From Sulfurovaceae bacterium (GTDB lineage: Bacteria > Campylobacterota > Campylobacteria > Campylobacterales > Sulfurovaceae), in NCBI GenBank assembly GCA_028714675.1, contig JAQTLV010000001.1, positions 227,507 through 291,506 of the forward strand: a stretch of 64,000 bases of DNA, in the 5' to 3' direction. Numbering within the stretch: position 1 is the stretch's first letter; each line of letters starts with the position of its first letter. The notes under the pieces were generated by a model. That model was not told where the DNA came from, ran no database searches, and worked only from the letters and a program-made list of their open reading frames with translations. Below are positions 15,907 through 25,777 of the stretch, piece by piece. Position numbers and translations under genes: made by a program.

Positions 15907-17136
15907 ATGCAACAAACCAATAAATTAACCCCATTTTTTGAAAATTTAAACTTTGAGAGAAGTGATAATATGATGATTATCAACTTTGGTCCTCAACATC
16001 CATCTGCCCATGGACAACTTAGACTTGTTCTCGAGCTTGATGGGGAAAAGGTAACAAAAGCGTATCCTGATATCGGTTATCTCCATCGTGGTATAGAAAA
16101 AATGGCAGAAAATATGACTTATAATGAATTTTTACCAACAACAGATAGACTTGACTATATAGCATCTACAGCAAATAACTATGCTTATGCTCATAGTGTC
16201 GAAACACTTTTGGGGCTTGAAATACCTGAGCGTGCACAAGTGATTAGAACTATGCTTTTAGAAGTTAATCGAATCATATCTCATCTGTTTTTCCTAGCAA
16301 CACATGCTCTTGATGTGGGTGCAATGTCTGTATTTTTGTATGCATTTAGAGAGAGAGAACATGGAATGGATTTGATGGAAGAGTATTGTGGAGCTAGACT
16401 TACACATTCTGCTGTTAGAATAGGTGGAGTTCCTCTAGATTTGCCAGCAAATTGGACTGATGCAATGCTTAAATGGTGTGATACTGTTGAATATGAGCTA
16501 GCTAACACATATGAAACACTTCTAAATGAAAATAGAATTTGGAAAATGAGACTTGAAGATGTTGGCGTAATTTCGGCTGAAAATGCTCAAAGTTGGGGAT
16601 GTTCTGGAGTTATGTTAAGAGGAAGTGGTGTTAAATACGACATAAGAAAAGAAGAACCTTATGAGTTATATGGTGATCTCGAATTTGATATACCAGTAAG
16701 CGATAGATGCGATAGTTATGGTAGATATAGATTATATATGCAAGAAATTAGAGAATCGATTAAGATACTAAGACAACTCACTCCTATGTATGAAAAATCA
16801 ACTCCACAACTTATGGCTCATGCTCCACAATATATCTCTGCTCCAAAAGAGGAGATAATGACACAAAACTATGCATTAATGCAACACTTTGTTCTTGTAA
16901 CACAAGGTATGAGACCACCAGTTGGAGAAGTTTATGCACCTACAGAATCGCCAAAAGGTGAACTTGGTTTTTATATAAAAAGCGAAGGTGAACCGTATGC
17001 TTATAGATTAAAATGTAGAGCGCCAAGCTTCTTTCATACAGGGCTTCTGCAAGAGATGCTAGTAGGAACTTATATAGCTGATGTAGTTACTATAATTGGT
17101 AGTACAAATATAGTATTCGGCGAAGTTGATCGTTAA
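15907..17136 (+). CDS. nuoD: NADH-quinone oxidoreductase subunit D
   Basis: 409 residues, the 49-kDa subunit that forms the quinone site with NuoB. Characteristic motifs are [31 protein letters not shown] and the C-terminal [18 protein letters not shown], the hydrogenase-like fold end. Full length for the family and free of disruptions. Confidence 0.96.
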   Translation: MQQTNKLTPFFENLNFERSDNMMIINFGPQHPSAHGQLRLVLELDGEKVTKAYPDIGYLHRGIEKMAENMTYNEFLPTTDRLDYIASTANNYAYAHSVETLLGLEIPERAQVIRTMLLEVNRIISHLFFLATHALDVGAMSVFLYAFREREHGMDLMEEYCGARLTHSAVRIGGVPLDLPANWTDAMLKWCDTVEYELANTYETLLNENRIWKMRLEDVGVISAENAQSWGCSGVMLRGSGVKYDIRKEEPYELYGDLEFDIPVSDRCDSYGRYRLYMQEIRESIKILRQLTPMYEKSTPQLMAHAPQYISAPKEEIMTQNYALMQHFVLVTQGMRPPVGEVYAPTESPKGELGFYIKSEGEPYAYRLKCRAPSFFHTGLLQEMLVGTYIADVVTIIGSTNIVFGEVDR

Positions 17137-17147
17137 GGAGATTAGGT

Positions 17148-17378
17148 ATGAAAAGATACGATTTAAGACACTTAAAAAATGATTTTTATGACAAAATGTT
17201 AACACTCATAAAAAAAGATTTATCAAAAAAAGAAGTTGGTATTTTTATTTTTGAGATAGGTGATTTTAGCCACATTCAAAAAAGTGCTGATGTGATAAAA
17301 GAGGCTGGTCATGAGCTTTTAAATTCACTTAAATTTAATGAAGCAGATTGGACTATAGTTGTTAGGAAAAAAGGCTAA
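17148..17378 (+). CDS. NuoE-position small complex I protein (Campylobacterota type)
   Basis: Only 76 residues and without any cysteine, so it cannot carry the [2Fe-2S] N1a cluster of a true NuoE (about 160 residues, four Cys). It sits exactly where nuoE should be and ends in a thioredoxin-like beta stretch (NEADWTIVVRKKG). Campylobacter jejuni encodes a similar small protein (Cj1575c) in this position, where complex I is reported to use flavodoxin rather than NADH. Here it probably serves as a structural adapter for the following NuoF/GltD fusion. It is separated from that gene by 2 bases. Confidence 0.8.
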   Translation: MKRYDLRHLKNDFYDKMLTLIKKDLSKKEVGIFIFEIGDFSHIQKSADVIKEAGHELLNSLKFNEADWTIVVRKKG

Positions 17379-17380
17379 TA

Positions 17381-19390
17381 ATGGCTAATGTATTTTTCTC
17401 GACCTGGCAAGGTGAACTGATAGATAATCGAAATAAAACAGGCGATGAGCTTCAAGTAAGCTCATTCGCTTTGCCAGAAAACTATAGCGAAGATAAAACA
17501 TCAAAAGCTTTTATAGGTTGGGATGGTGTTGCTTTGTTTGATAAAGATGTTGATGTGGTTAGACTTGCCATGGAGTATGCCGCTCAATATCAAATCTATT
17601 CTGAAGCATGTGGAAGATGTGCACCTGGTAGATGGGGTGGTAGAATACTTTATGATTTACTTGACAAGATAGCAAGAGGCGAAGGAAGCTATGATGATAT
17701 TGCTCACCTAAAAGAGGTTAGTGATACCATGATGTCAACATCAAAATGTGAAATAGGTAAAACAGTACCAAAACCTATATTGGATTTAATGGAACACTTT
17801 GAATCTAATTTTAATGATTTGATAGACAATCAAAAAGCATCACCTCATTATAAAAAGAAGATTAATTATATAGCAAAAGTAACAGCACCATGTAGTGATA
17901 TGTGTCCATCACATGTTGATATACCTGCTTATATAGAAGGCGTTAGAGATATGCAATTTAGCGAATCACTAATTGCAACAAGACAAACTATGCCACTAGC
18001 ACATACATGCGGTAGAGTTTGTCCTCATCCATGTGAAGATGCATGTAGAAGAGCAAATTTAGATAGTCCAGTTTCTATCATGGAGTTAAAAAGATTAGGC
18101 GCTGATTATGAGAATGATCATTGTCTGCCTTGGCAACATCCATTTGAACCAAAAAAACCAAAAAACGATGGTAAAAAAGTAGCAATTATTGGTGCTGGTC
18201 CAGCAGGACTTAGTGCAGCTTATTATTTGGCACTTGAAGGAATACAAGTAGATATTTATGAAGAACTTCCTGTTCTTGGTGGTGAAGTTGCTGTTGGAGT
18301 TCCTCAGTATCGTATGCCAATAGAAAAGTATAACAAAGACATAGAGCTTGTTACTTCTATGCCAACAGTAAATGTTATCACAAATACACGCATAAATGCA
18401 GACAAACTAAAAGAGATAGATTCTAAGTATGATGCTACACTTCTTGCTTTTGGAACAAGACTTTCTAAAAAAGTTGGGGCTGCTAACGAAAAAATGGATA
18501 TGGGTGGATATTGGGGTGCGATATCAATGCTTGATAAGGTAAACCTATGGCACAAATATGGCATAGGAAGTCCAGCTAGCAATGAACTCAAAGATAAAAT
18601 AGTTGTTTGTGTTGGCGGTGGCTTTACATCAATGGATGTTGTTAGATGTTCTATCAGAGAAGGGGCTAAAAAAGTTGTAATGCTTTATAGAAGAGATGAA
18701 AAAACCATCATCGGCAACACAACTTATGAAGAGTATCATGAAGCTGTTGAAGAGGGAGTTGAGTTTATATTTCACTCTGCAATTGAAGAGATTTTTGATG
18801 ATGGAGAGAAAATCACAAAATTAAAAGTAAATCAATATGAACTTGTTCCTGACCCAAATGGTGGAAGAGCCCAGCTTGTAAAAAGAGAAGATGGTGATTT
18901 TGAGATGGAATGTGATTATCTTATTCCTGCTGTTTCTCAGTCTGCAGATTTACAACTCCTTCCGCAAGAGTGGGGACTTGCCCTTACATCATGGGGAACA
19001 CTTTTGACAAATGGTAAAGATTATATGACAAATCGTCCTGGACTTTTTGCAGCAGGAGATTGTGAATATGGTCCAATGACTATAGTAAATGCAGTAGGTC
19101 AAGCAAAAAGAGCAGCATCAGTGATTAGTAGATATATATATGATGGCAAAGTTAGTTTAACAGATGACGAGATAATGGAAGATCATCTCAAAAAACTAAA
19201 AGTTTATAACAAAAAAGAGAAGATTACTGGCTGGATGCCTGGAATTCCAAGAATTGTAAGCCAAAAACTTTCAGTTGATGAAAGAAAAGACAACAACAGA
19301 GAGGTAAACCTAGGTTTTAGTGGTGAAGAAGCATTAGATGAAGCACAAAGATGTATGAGATGTTATTATATTTCAATGGTGGCGGTATAG
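17381..19390 (+). CDS. NuoF C-terminal-domain / GltD-like FAD-NAD(P) oxidoreductase fusion
   Basis: 669 residues in the nuoF position. Residues about 70-150 match the FeS end of NuoF (EACGRCAPGRWGG, SKCEIGKTVPKP), but the third cluster Cys is Gly83; C77, C80 and C123 remain. The FMN/NADH-binding half of NuoF is absent. Residues about 165-665 are GltD/DPD-like: FeS ligands C171, C175, C210, C214, C218 and C222 (HTCGRVCPHPC), a FAD site GAGPAGLSAAYYL (271-283), an NAD(P) site VGGGFTSMDVV, a second FAD motif FAAGDCEYGP, and a terminal RCMRC. It should oxidise NAD(P)H or another donor and feed the two NuoG proteins. Reaction and donor are inference. Confidence 0.85.
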   Translation: MANVFFSTWQGELIDNRNKTGDELQVSSFALPENYSEDKTSKAFIGWDGVALFDKDVDVVRLAMEYAAQYQIYSEACGRCAPGRWGGRILYDLLDKIARGEGSYDDIAHLKEVSDTMMSTSKCEIGKTVPKPILDLMEHFESNFNDLIDNQKASPHYKKKINYIAKVTAPCSDMCPSHVDIPAYIEGVRDMQFSESLIATRQTMPLAHTCGRVCPHPCEDACRRANLDSPVSIMELKRLGADYENDHCLPWQHPFEPKKPKNDGKKVAIIGAGPAGLSAAYYLALEGIQVDIYEELPVLGGEVAVGVPQYRMPIEKYNKDIELVTSMPTVNVITNTRINADKLKEIDSKYDATLLAFGTRLSKKVGAANEKMDMGGYWGAISMLDKVNLWHKYGIGSPASNELKDKIVVCVGGGFTSMDVVRCSIREGAKKVVMLYRRDEKTIIGNTTYEEYHEAVEEGVEFIFHSAIEEIFDDGEKITKLKVNQYELVPDPNGGRAQLVKREDGDFEMECDYLIPAVSQSADLQLLPQEWGLALTSWGTLLTNGKDYMTNRPGLFAAGDCEYGPMTIVNAVGQAKRAASVISRYIYDGKVSLTDDEIMEDHLKKLKVYNKKEKITGWMPGIPRIVSQKLSVDERKDNNREVNLGFSGEEALDEAQRCMRCYYISMVAV

Positions 19391-19391
19391 T

Positions 19392-21635
19392 ATGAGTGTA
19401 CAAAAAATAGAAAAGAATTTCATAACTATAACTATTGATGGTAAAGAGTGTATAGGCAAAAATGGCGATACGATTCTTAAAATTGCAAGAGCAAATGGTA
19501 TATATATTCCAACTATGTGTTATCTTACCAAAGTTGAGCCAATTGCAAGTTGTCGTATGTGCGTAGTAGAAGTAGATGGAATAGAAGGCATGATTCTTTC
19601 ATGTCAGGAAAAAGCAGTTGAAGGTGCAGTTGTAACTACAAATTCTAAAGAACTTCATAATCAAAGACAAAATATTATGAAGTTATATAATGTTAATCAT
19701 CCATTGGAGTGTGGAGTTTGTGATAAGAGTGGCGAATGTGATTTGCAAAATAAAACTTTAGAGTTTAATGTTTCAAATCAAAATTTTTCAATAAAAGAAT
19801 CACATAAAAAAGTTGAAAATTGGGGATATGTTTCTTATGATCCAGCACTTTGCATTATGTGTGAAAAATGTGTGAGAGTGTCAAACGAGATAACAGGGAA
19901 TGAAGCCTTAAGTGTTAGTGTAGGCGGGTACAAATCAAAGATAGTAAATATTAAAAATTCTAACTGTTCATCTTTGGGTGAAAGTGCTGCAGTTTGTCCT
20001 GTTGGCGCTCTTGTAAATAGTGATTTTAAATACTCTTCAAATGCTTGGGAACTTAAACAAGTGCCTGCAAGTTGTATGCATTGCAGTAGTGCATGTTCTC
20101 TAAATTATGAAGTGAAAAATGATAAAATTTATAGAGTTACAAACAATTATGAATTTAGTTCATTGTGTGGGTTAGGTAGATTCGGCTTTGATTTTGAAAA
20201 TAAAAACGCAAAAAAAGACCCAGTAGTTTTTAGAGAAGCTATAAGCGCATTTAAAAGAGCCAAAAGTATTCGTTTTTCGGCAGTTATTACAAATGAAGAA
20301 GCACTAATTTTACAAAAACTAAAAGAGAAGTACAAATACAATCTTGTTTGTGATGAGGCTTATGGTTATCAACGATTTTTAAATGCATATAGTAGTATAT
20401 CAGGGGCAAGTTTATATAGTGGAGATTTGAGTTCTATCAAGGATTCAGATGGCATTATAGTTTTTGGTACACGAGTAAACGATGATAACCCAATGGTAAA
20501 ATATCATATTACAATGGCAAGTAAAAGAAAAAGAGCAAGAGTTGCTTATTTCCATCCAATTGAAGATAGTAATCTAAGTAATGTTATTACACAATTTGTG
20601 AAATATGAAGCTGGAAGTGAAGAGGGTGTTGTTGCACTACTTGCGAGTGTACTATTGAATAATCATAAAATTTCAGATGATTTAAAAAGCTTTTTAGACA
20701 ATTTGGACATAGGCAATTTAAGTGCAGAGAGTAGTGTTGGGGAAGAAGAATTAGATTATTTGGTCAAATCTATCGATAAAAAACAAAAACTAACTTTCAT
20801 TGTAGGAAGTGATTTGTATAATCATCCAAGAACGGTTCAGATAGCTAAAATTCTAGGCGCAATAGAAAAATATTCAGATTTTAGTTTAGTTATAGTTCCT
20901 CCTGCCACAAATGCGTTAGGCGTATCTTTGATTTGTTCTCTTGATGAAAAAACAGAAGGCTATACTATTGGATATAATGCAATAGGAGATTTTGAACTCA
21001 GTAGTTTAGGCTATGGAGATATGGATATGCCTGCCCTTAATCAGCAAGAAGGAACATTGACAAACATTGACAAACGAGTTGTTCCTACAAATGCTGCACT
21101 TAGCTATCAGGGCTATGTTCTAAATGATATATCTAACGAACTTGGTTTTGAAGCAAAATATACTATAGATTATACTTCTATGTTGCCTGTAAAAGCTGGG
21201 TATAAAACAGAAGATTTTGATAATCTCCCAGATTTTTTTGATAATAGCGGAATAGAACATAGAGGATATCCGTTGACTAGCGAAAGTGTAAAAGTTGTTG
21301 AAAATTTTGATGAGATAGAAGATTTGCCAACTTATGATGGCGCAATTATTTATCATTGTAATGAAAATACAAATATTAGTGTATTTTCAAATGTCACTAC
21401 AGCATTTAAATCTAATGAGTTTTATTTAAGAGGTTCTCCTCAATTTGCAAATATAGTTAAAATAAAAGATGGTGATGATATAAAATTTAATATCAATGGA
21501 ATAAAATATCAAAGAGTATTTAAGATTGATGAAGGTATGAAAGGTACAATTGCAATAAATCCGATATTTGATATGGATTTAAATAAGAACCAAAATATTT
21601 CATACAGATTTAACCATCTACATAGGGAGCAGTAA
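19392..21635 (+). CDS. nuoG: NADH-quinone oxidoreductase subunit G, copy 1
   Basis: 747 residues. Visible cluster ligands: [2Fe-2S] C43, C54, C57, C71; His-Cys3 [4Fe-4S] H103, C107, C110, C116 (HPLECGVCDKSGEC); one [4Fe-4S] C154, C157, C160 and C202; and the N7-type set C228, C231, C235, C259. This is the classical NuoG ligand set. The second ferredoxin-type cluster found in copy 2 is broken here (Ser164, Leu195 and Ser198 replace Cys, while C192 is left over). The rest is a molybdopterin-enzyme-like domain without cofactor motifs. It lies 1 base after the fusion gene and overlaps copy 2 by its final base. Confidence 0.93.
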   Translation: MSVQKIEKNFITITIDGKECIGKNGDTILKIARANGIYIPTMCYLTKVEPIASCRMCVVEVDGIEGMILSCQEKAVEGAVVTTNSKELHNQRQNIMKLYNVNHPLECGVCDKSGECDLQNKTLEFNVSNQNFSIKESHKKVENWGYVSYDPALCIMCEKCVRVSNEITGNEALSVSVGGYKSKIVNIKNSNCSSLGESAAVCPVGALVNSDFKYSSNAWELKQVPASCMHCSSACSLNYEVKNDKIYRVTNNYEFSSLCGLGRFGFDFENKNAKKDPVVFREAISAFKRAKSIRFSAVITNEEALILQKLKEKYKYNLVCDEAYGYQRFLNAYSSISGASLYSGDLSSIKDSDGIIVFGTRVNDDNPMVKYHITMASKRKRARVAYFHPIEDSNLSNVITQFVKYEAGSEEGVVALLASVLLNNHKISDDLKSFLDNLDIGNLSAESSVGEEELDYLVKSIDKKQKLTFIVGSDLYNHPRTVQIAKILGAIEKYSDFSLVIVPPATNALGVSLICSLDEKTEGYTIGYNAIGDFELSSLGYGDMDMPALNQQEGTLTNIDKRVVPTNAALSYQGYVLNDISNELGFEAKYTIDYTSMLPVKAGYKTEDFDNLPDFFDNSGIEHRGYPLTSESVKVVENFDEIEDLPTYDGAIIYHCNENTNISVFSNVTTAFKSNEFYLRGSPQFANIVKIKDGDDIKFNINGIKYQRVFKIDEGMKGTIAINPIFDMDLNKNQNISYRFNHLHREQ

Positions 21636-24109
21636 TGGAAGAGATTGAAAGTAACGGACAGATATCATTGACGATTGACGGTAAAGTGTGTGTTGCAAAA
21701 GAAGGTGAATATATACTTAATATCGCAAGAGCAAATGGCATATTTATACCTGCTATTTGTTATCTTACTAGATGTTCTCCAACACTCGCTTGTCGTATAT
21801 GTCTTGTTGAAGCTGATGAAAAAAGGGTTTATTCTTGTAATACTAAAGCAAAAGATGGGATGAATGTAATAGTAAGCAATGAAGAGATACTCGAAGAGAG
21901 ACGAGCCATCATGCAAGTTTATGATGTAAATCATCCTCTTCAATGTGGGGTTTGTGATCAAAGTGGTTCTTGTGAACTTCAAAATTATACTTTAGAGCTT
22001 GGTGTTGATGAACAACCATATAAAATTGTTGATGTTAAAAGAGAAAGTTCAAATTGGAGTAGCGTTTTACATTATGACCCAGCTCTTTGTATAGTATGCG
22101 AAAGATGTGTTACTGTATGTAAAGATATGATGGGCGATAGTGCTTTAACGACTGGACCTAGAGGTGGTGAAGGGTTAGATAAAGATTTAAAAGATACTAT
22201 GCCAAAAGATGCTTATGCTATGTGGAACAAACTTCAAAAATCAGTAATAGTTCCTAGTAATGACACAGATAAAACAAACTGTAGTGATTGTGGTGAATGT
22301 TTGGCGGTATGCCCAGTTGGTGCTCTTGTTAGTAGAGATTTTATGTATACATCAAATGCTTGGGAGCTCCAAAAAATTCCAGCAACTTGTGCGCATTGTA
22401 GTAGTGGATGCCAGATTTATTATGAGGTAAAACCAACTTCAATTGCAAACAGAGATAAAAAGATTTATCGTGTAACAAACGAATGGAATTATGTATCTCT
22501 TTGTGGAGCTGGACGATTTGGATATGACTTTGAAAATAAAACAGCAACAAAAGATAAAAAAGCACTTGATAATGCTATCAAAGCTATTAAAAAAGCAGAC
22601 GCAATTAGATTTAATTCGGTTATAACAAATGAAGAAGCGTTAATGCTCCAAATGCTAAAAGATAAACTTGGGATTAAGTTAATCAACAATGATGCAAAAG
22701 CATTTAAAGACTTCATGACACATTATGCAAACGCAAAAGGTAGCAATTTAAGTGGCGGCAATATAAGAACAATGATGCAAGAGAGCGATTTTATAATAAG
22801 CGTTGGTTCTGCACTTAGACACGATAATCCAAATGTTAGATATTTGTTTAATAATATTCAAAAATTAAACAAAGGAGCCGGACTTTATTTTCATCCAGTT
22901 GGCGATAAACTCATAGAGAGTCTTGGCAAGAATGTTGCATGTATAACAAACAATATAAATAGCGAAGAAGCAGTTCTTTACTGGGTACTTGATAATTTTG
23001 CCGATAAAGACAAATTGCCTAAAGAGGTAAATGATTATCTTTCATCACTCTCTACCATAAGTAAAAAAACAGTAACTGAAACTATCATGGAAGATGTAGT
23101 AGAAGTTGTTGTTGATGAGACAAGCGGAGAGAGTAAAGAAGTTACTAAAAAAGTTCCTAAAAAACTTGAACGCGAGATAGAGGTAAAAGAGAGTAAGCTC
23201 TTAGAAATGTTTAATGCCCCAGAAGATTTTGCTGATATTTTAGAGAAATTCTTGGCTAAAAAAGAGAATTTTTCATTAGTTGTTGGTGAAGATTTGTATT
23301 TTCATCCTCAATCAAAAAATCTAGCTATTTTGGTAGCGCTTATAGAAAGTTCAACACCATTTAATGTAGCTATTATTCCTCCAAAAACAAATTCACTAGG
23401 TGTATCATTGATATGTGACTTGGACGAAGAGTGTGATGGATACATCATAGGTTACAATGAAGCAGGAGATTTTAGATTGAGTGCTTTAGGTAATGGACAT
23501 TTAGATATGCCTGCACTCAACCAACAAGAAGGAACATTAACAAATATGCATAAAGTTGTAGTCCCAACAAATGCAGCACTTAGCTACAATGGATATACAC
23601 TAAATGATATTTTAAATGAGTTTGGTTTCGGTGAAAGAACGACAATCAATTGGACCAAAAAACTTCCAGTTAAAAAAGGCTTTGAGTCAAGAGAGTTTGA
23701 TAGTTTGCCAAATAAATACAACAATGATGGAAGTGAAGATAGAGGGTATAGCTTGAAACCACAAAAAGTGAAAATTACAGAGTCTTCACCACAAGCAATC
23801 ACATTGAATGAAGTAAGCGGAGAGTTAATAGCATATAGATGCAATCCTCAACGACAATTCAATGAATTTACAGCAACTGCTCATCAAATTTTTGAGCCTT
23901 TTGCTCTTTATGCAAGCGAAGAAAAATCCAAAGAGCTTGGTAAAAAAGTCAAGATAGATTTAGATGGCAAAAAGTTTTCTTTAGATGTAAAAGTTGATGA
24001 TAGAATGAGTGGAGATATAGTAAAACTTCCTGATTTTAAAAACTCTTTTGAAATTTACAAATTTTTTGGACAAAATAGATTTAAATCTATAACCCTAGGA
24101 AAGGCATAA
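21635..24109 (+). CDS. nuoG: NADH-quinone oxidoreductase subunit G, copy 2
   Basis: 824 residues, a paralogue of copy 1 with near-identical C-terminal stretches (for example DMPALNQQEGTLTN in both). Ligands: [2Fe-2S] C42, C53, C56, C68; H100, C104, C107, C113; two complete ferredoxin-type [4Fe-4S] sets, C152, C155, C158, C162 and C216, C219, C222, C226; and the N7-type C252, C255, C259, C290. It therefore has one more cluster than copy 1. A charged insert near 490-530 (repeated Glu/Val/Lys) has no counterpart in copy 1. Whether both copies sit in one complex or in alternative complexes is unknown. Confidence 0.93.
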   Translation: MEEIESNGQISLTIDGKVCVAKEGEYILNIARANGIFIPAICYLTRCSPTLACRICLVEADEKRVYSCNTKAKDGMNVIVSNEEILEERRAIMQVYDVNHPLQCGVCDQSGSCELQNYTLELGVDEQPYKIVDVKRESSNWSSVLHYDPALCIVCERCVTVCKDMMGDSALTTGPRGGEGLDKDLKDTMPKDAYAMWNKLQKSVIVPSNDTDKTNCSDCGECLAVCPVGALVSRDFMYTSNAWELQKIPATCAHCSSGCQIYYEVKPTSIANRDKKIYRVTNEWNYVSLCGAGRFGYDFENKTATKDKKALDNAIKAIKKADAIRFNSVITNEEALMLQMLKDKLGIKLINNDAKAFKDFMTHYANAKGSNLSGGNIRTMMQESDFIISVGSALRHDNPNVRYLFNNIQKLNKGAGLYFHPVGDKLIESLGKNVACITNNINSEEAVLYWVLDNFADKDKLPKEVNDYLSSLSTISKKTVTETIMEDVVEVVVDETSGESKEVTKKVPKKLEREIEVKESKLLEMFNAPEDFADILEKFLAKKENFSLVVGEDLYFHPQSKNLAILVALIESSTPFNVAIIPPKTNSLGVSLICDLDEECDGYIIGYNEAGDFRLSALGNGHLDMPALNQQEGTLTNMHKVVVPTNAALSYNGYTLNDILNEFGFGERTTINWTKKLPVKKGFESREFDSLPNKYNNDGSEDRGYSLKPQKVKITESSPQAITLNEVSGELIAYRCNPQRQFNEFTATAHQIFEPFALYASEEKSKELGKKVKIDLDGKKFSLDVKVDDRMSGDIVKLPDFKNSFEIYKFFGQNRFKSITLGKA

Positions 24110-24110
24110 T

Positions 24111-25121
24111 ATGGACGCATTAATGATAGGAACAATAATAAAAATATTGATAATTTTAGCAATTGTATCTGCAATTGCAGGATTTGGAACATATATTGAG
24201 AGAAAGGTGCTTGCATTTATGCAAAGACGACTTGGACCAATGCATGTTGGTCCTTATGGGCTGCTTCAAATAGTAGCTGATGGTATAAAATTGTTTACAA
24301 AAGAGGACATTATCCCTCAAAATGCAAATAAATTTATATTTTCATTGGCCCCAACAATAACAGCTGCAACAGCATTTATCGCTATGGCAGCATTGCCTCT
24401 GTTTCCAACATTCACTATACCAGACTCTTTACCATTAATTGGTGGAGCTATCGTGCCATCCATCGTAGCAGATATAAACATCGGCATACTATTTATACTT
24501 GGAGTTATGGCATCAGGTCTTTATGGTCCACTTTTAGCTGGTATGGCACAAGCAAATAAGTGGGGTATTATAGGAAGTGCTAGAACAGCAGTTCAATTTT
24601 TGAGCTATGAAGTCGTAACAGGGCTTTCTGTTTTAGCTCCTATTATGCTTGTTGGTTCTCTTTCTTTGATAGACTTTAACGATGCACAGACAGGTGGAAT
24701 AGGTTCTTGGTTGATTTGGCAACAACCAGTAGCATTCATACTATTTTTGATAGCTGGTTTTGCTGAAACAAATAGAACACCTTTTGATTTGCTAGAACAT
24801 GAAGCGGAAATTATCTCCGGTTATGTTACAGAGTATAGTGGGCTTAGATGGGGTATGTTTTTTATCGGAGAATATACAAACATGGTAACAATATCTATAA
24901 TTGCTGCTGTTGTATTTTGTGGTGGTTATAATGATTTATGGTTTATATCAGGATGGCTTTTATTTATACTAAAAGTAGTATTTTTCTTCTTTTTGATGTT
25001 GTGGGTAAGAGCTGCTTGGCCACATGTTAGACCTGATCAAATGATGTGGTTGTGTTGGAAAGTATTGATGCCACTTGCTGTAGTTAATATACTAATAACC
25101 GGCATTGTAGTAATGTTGTAA
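24111..25121 (+). CDS. nuoH: NADH-quinone oxidoreductase subunit H
   Basis: 336 residues, eight membrane helices. Family motifs include ERKVLAFMQRRLGPMHVGP near the start, the acidic loop AGFAETNRTPFDLLEHEAEI and EYSGLRWGMFFIGEY. NuoH links the quinone chamber to the proton-pumping arm. Full length and intact. Confidence 0.96.
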   Translation: MDALMIGTIIKILIILAIVSAIAGFGTYIERKVLAFMQRRLGPMHVGPYGLLQIVADGIKLFTKEDIIPQNANKFIFSLAPTITAATAFIAMAALPLFPTFTIPDSLPLIGGAIVPSIVADINIGILFILGVMASGLYGPLLAGMAQANKWGIIGSARTAVQFLSYEVVTGLSVLAPIMLVGSLSLIDFNDAQTGGIGSWLIWQQPVAFILFLIAGFAETNRTPFDLLEHEAEIISGYVTEYSGLRWGMFFIGEYTNMVTISIIAAVVFCGGYNDLWFISGWLLFILKVVFFFFLMLWVRAAWPHVRPDQMMWLCWKVLMPLAVVNILITGIVVML

Positions 25122-25132
25122 GGGAGGAAAAT

Positions 25133-25768
25133 ATGGCACATATTGAAGAACATAAAGAGACACAAAGCATACAAAAAGAAAAGCAAAACTATGTGATGCT
25201 CGACTTTGGGAAAACTCCTGAGTATGGATTACCAGCATTTATTCAAGTAGTAAGAAGAAGTTTAAGTATAGAGCTTTTAAAAGGTCTTGGCGTAACATTT
25301 AGAGAGATGATAAATGCACTATTTCGTGGCAAAATGCATACAACAAAGTATCCATTTGAAAAACTGCCGATAGCACCAAGATATAGAGCGATACATGAAA
25401 TGTTAAGATTGCTTGAAAGCGGACACTATAGATGTATAGGATGTGGACTTTGTGAAAAAATTTGTATATCAAATTGTATTGCAATGGAAACAAAGTATGA
25501 TGAAAATCAAAGAAAAGAAGTAAGCGAATATACAATCAATTTCGGTCGTTGTATATTTTGTGGATACTGTGCTGAGGTTTGCCCAGAGCTTGCAATTGTG
25601 CATGGTGGCAGATATGAGACTGCAAGTGAACAAAGAGCAGGATTCTCACTGTTTGAAGATATGTTAACGCCTATTGACAAGCTAAAAGAACAAAAAGAGT
25701 TTGCAGGATTTGGAAGTATTAGTTCTAATGCAGATGAAAATATTAAAAAAACGCCACTTGCGTATTAG
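25133..25768 (+). CDS. nuoI: NADH-quinone oxidoreductase subunit I
   Basis: 211 residues with two ferredoxin-type [4Fe-4S] motifs, CIGCGLCEKICISNC and CIFCGYCAEVCP, that carry N6a and N6b on the path from NuoG to NuoB. Longer than E. coli NuoI (180) through N- and C-terminal extensions. Good agggagg site upstream. Confidence 0.95.
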   Translation: MAHIEEHKETQSIQKEKQNYVMLDFGKTPEYGLPAFIQVVRRSLSIELLKGLGVTFREMINALFRGKMHTTKYPFEKLPIAPRYRAIHEMLRLLESGHYRCIGCGLCEKICISNCIAMETKYDENQRKEVSEYTINFGRCIFCGYCAEVCPELAIVHGGRYETASEQRAGFSLFEDMLTPIDKLKEQKEFAGFGSISSNADENIKKTPLAY

Positions 25769-25777
25769 GAGGGGAAT

